A stretch of DNA of 61,537 nucleotides. It comes from Bradyrhizobium sp. RD5-C2 (GTDB lineage Bacteria; Pseudomonadota; Alphaproteobacteria; Rhizobiales; Xanthobacteraceae). Under the pieces are notes generated by a model. That model had not been told where the DNA came from. It saw only the letters and a program-made list of their open reading frames with translations, and searched no databases. The stretch is taken from NCBI RefSeq assembly GCF_019972155.1, contig NZ_BOVL01000016.1, forward strand, positions 1-61,537. Direction: 5' to 3'. Positions within the stretch are counted from its first letter, which is position 1; each line of letters begins with the position of its first letter. Made by a program: the position numbers and the translations under genes. Shown here piece by piece: positions 60,814-61,537 of the stretch.

Positions 60814-61537
60814 TCAACAAGGCCGCGACTCGATCAGATTAAAGCGGCCGGCGCGGAGAATGGCGAAGGGACGGAAGCCATTCTCGGTCAGGAGCCGATG
60901 ATATTCCCTTTCGGTCCGTTCTCGTCCACCCAGACCGCGCAGCATGTTTAAATCGCTCATCGCGCACGACCTGCCCGCGTCATCAGTACCGGGCAATTCC
61001 GGCATCGCGCGTTCGACCAATAGCAGTCTGCCTTTTTGGGGAAGTGCTTTGCGGCAGTTTCCCAAAATGATGCGGCTGCGCTCGTCATCCCAGTCGTGAA
61101 TAATGCTCTTCAAGATGATCGCATCGGCTGCCGCAGGCACCGCGTGAAAGAAATCGCCTGCAACGAAGTCGACGCGGTGGAGATTCCCAGTTGCCCGAAG
61201 TGCTGGTTGGCGGCGTCGGCGCACCTCGGCAGATCGAAAACCGTTCCTTTGATATTCGAGTATTCTCTCGCCACGGCGCCCATGAGTTCCCCGGAGCCGC
61301 CTCCGACATCCATCAAGTGGGAGATCGTGCCAAAGTCGTAGGCCTGCAGGAGATTGTGTGTGACCAGCCGTGTCAGGTCTGTCATCGCTTCATTGAATAT
61401 CCGCACATGCTCTGGCGTGCGCGCCATTAGGTCGAAATTATCGTTGACGTCCAGGAGTTGGGCAGCCGTCTTCCCCGACATGATCGAATCCAGAAGACCA
61501 TCCCACCTCCTGACCAGCATGGAGCCTTCAAAGATGA
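60814..61537 (-). pseudogene. O-methyltransferase (PF00891 type), frameshifted, start outside the window
   Basis: The part entering from the right edge reads VNDNFDLMARTPEHVRIFNE, YDFGTISHLMDVGGGSGELM (SAM motif DVGGGSG) and IKGTVFDLPRCADAANQHFG; near 61185 one base slips and the other frame continues FVAGDFFHAVPAAADAIILK, IIHDWDDERSRIILGNCRKA and LNMLRGLGGRERTEREYHRL to the stop at 60814. The family HDWDDE catalytic region is intact. Real frameshift or base-call error cannot be told apart here. Confidence 0.88.

Noticed and set aside
1..61537. CRISPR array, restriction-modification or other known defence genes
   Set aside because: No direct-repeat/spacer pattern, Cas motif, methylase motif or toxin pair was found apart from the antitoxin-like relic.

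Overview
The window looks like an accessory stretch of an alphaproteobacterial chromosome, most likely Bradyrhizobium or a close relative in the Nitrobacteraceae. The reasons are the GC-rich coding, the protein families (DUF6894, DUF3606, DUF2934, DUF3147, CsbD, DUF892/YciE, DUF4142, PPC/DUF296, PfpI), and several sites of the form GGAAC-N16/17-CGTT, the promoter type read by the rhizobial general-stress sigma factor EcfG. The taxon is an inference; there is no rRNA or housekeeping marker to confirm it.

Left part (1-16 kb). The window opens inside the C-terminus of a large repeat protein. A relic of an ATP-dependent DNA ligase follows, then a nearly intact IS66-family element (1328-3833) with terminal inverted repeats and a perfect 8-bp target duplication. 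The element sits inside a small membrane-protein gene that can be reconstructed. Next is a group of envelope genes: a secreted Ala/Ser-rich protein with a 36-bp tandem repeat, an outer-membrane beta-barrel protein, a LuxR-type regulator and a secreted Pro-rich protein. From 11.4 to 16 kb the sequence is sparse: relics of a glycosyltransferase and of a BrnA-like antitoxin, a tRNA-Gln-like relic further upstream at 6.5 kb, hairpin repeats, very small membrane ORFs, a SANT/HTH gene and a lone receiver protein.

Middle (16-43 kb). Stress and signalling genes come first: a glycine-zipper stress protein, a PepSY-like protein and a PAS-PAS-kinase-receiver-receiver hybrid. Then come a CYTH-CHAD protein split by a frameshift, the potassium transporter Kup, a PHB-depolymerase-type esterase with an RHH regulator and a perfect 15-bp inverted-repeat operator, a thiamine-diphosphate oxidase, two DUF3147 membrane proteins and a PAP2 phosphatase. 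A cyoABCD quinol oxidase operon follows, in which cyoA carries an in-frame TGA where a Trp is expected. After it are a sorbosone-dehydrogenase-like lipoprotein with a DUF2231 protein, and an iron-permease-family protein. Perfect EcfG-type promoters stand before cyoA, the DUF2231 gene and the permease gene.

Right part (43-61.5 kb). RlpA-like, transglutaminase-like, CsbD, glycosyltransferase, flavodoxin-like, DUF3750, DUF892-DUF4142 and PfpI-PPC-SDR genes alternate with decayed copies: an OprB porin, an AI-2E transporter, a second copy of the thiamine-enzyme 5' region, an FdhF-like oxidoreductase joined to two methyltransferase fragments, and a frameshifted O-methyltransferase at the right edge.

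Taken together, this is a stress- and envelope-related accessory region with unusually many broken genes. Some lesions are clearly old relics. Others (cyoA, CYTH-CHAD, the Gfo/Idh/MocA oxidoreductase, tnpB, the edge methyltransferase) are single-base lesions in otherwise healthy frames and could be sequencing errors. No defence system, CRISPR array, rRNA or functional tRNA was seen.
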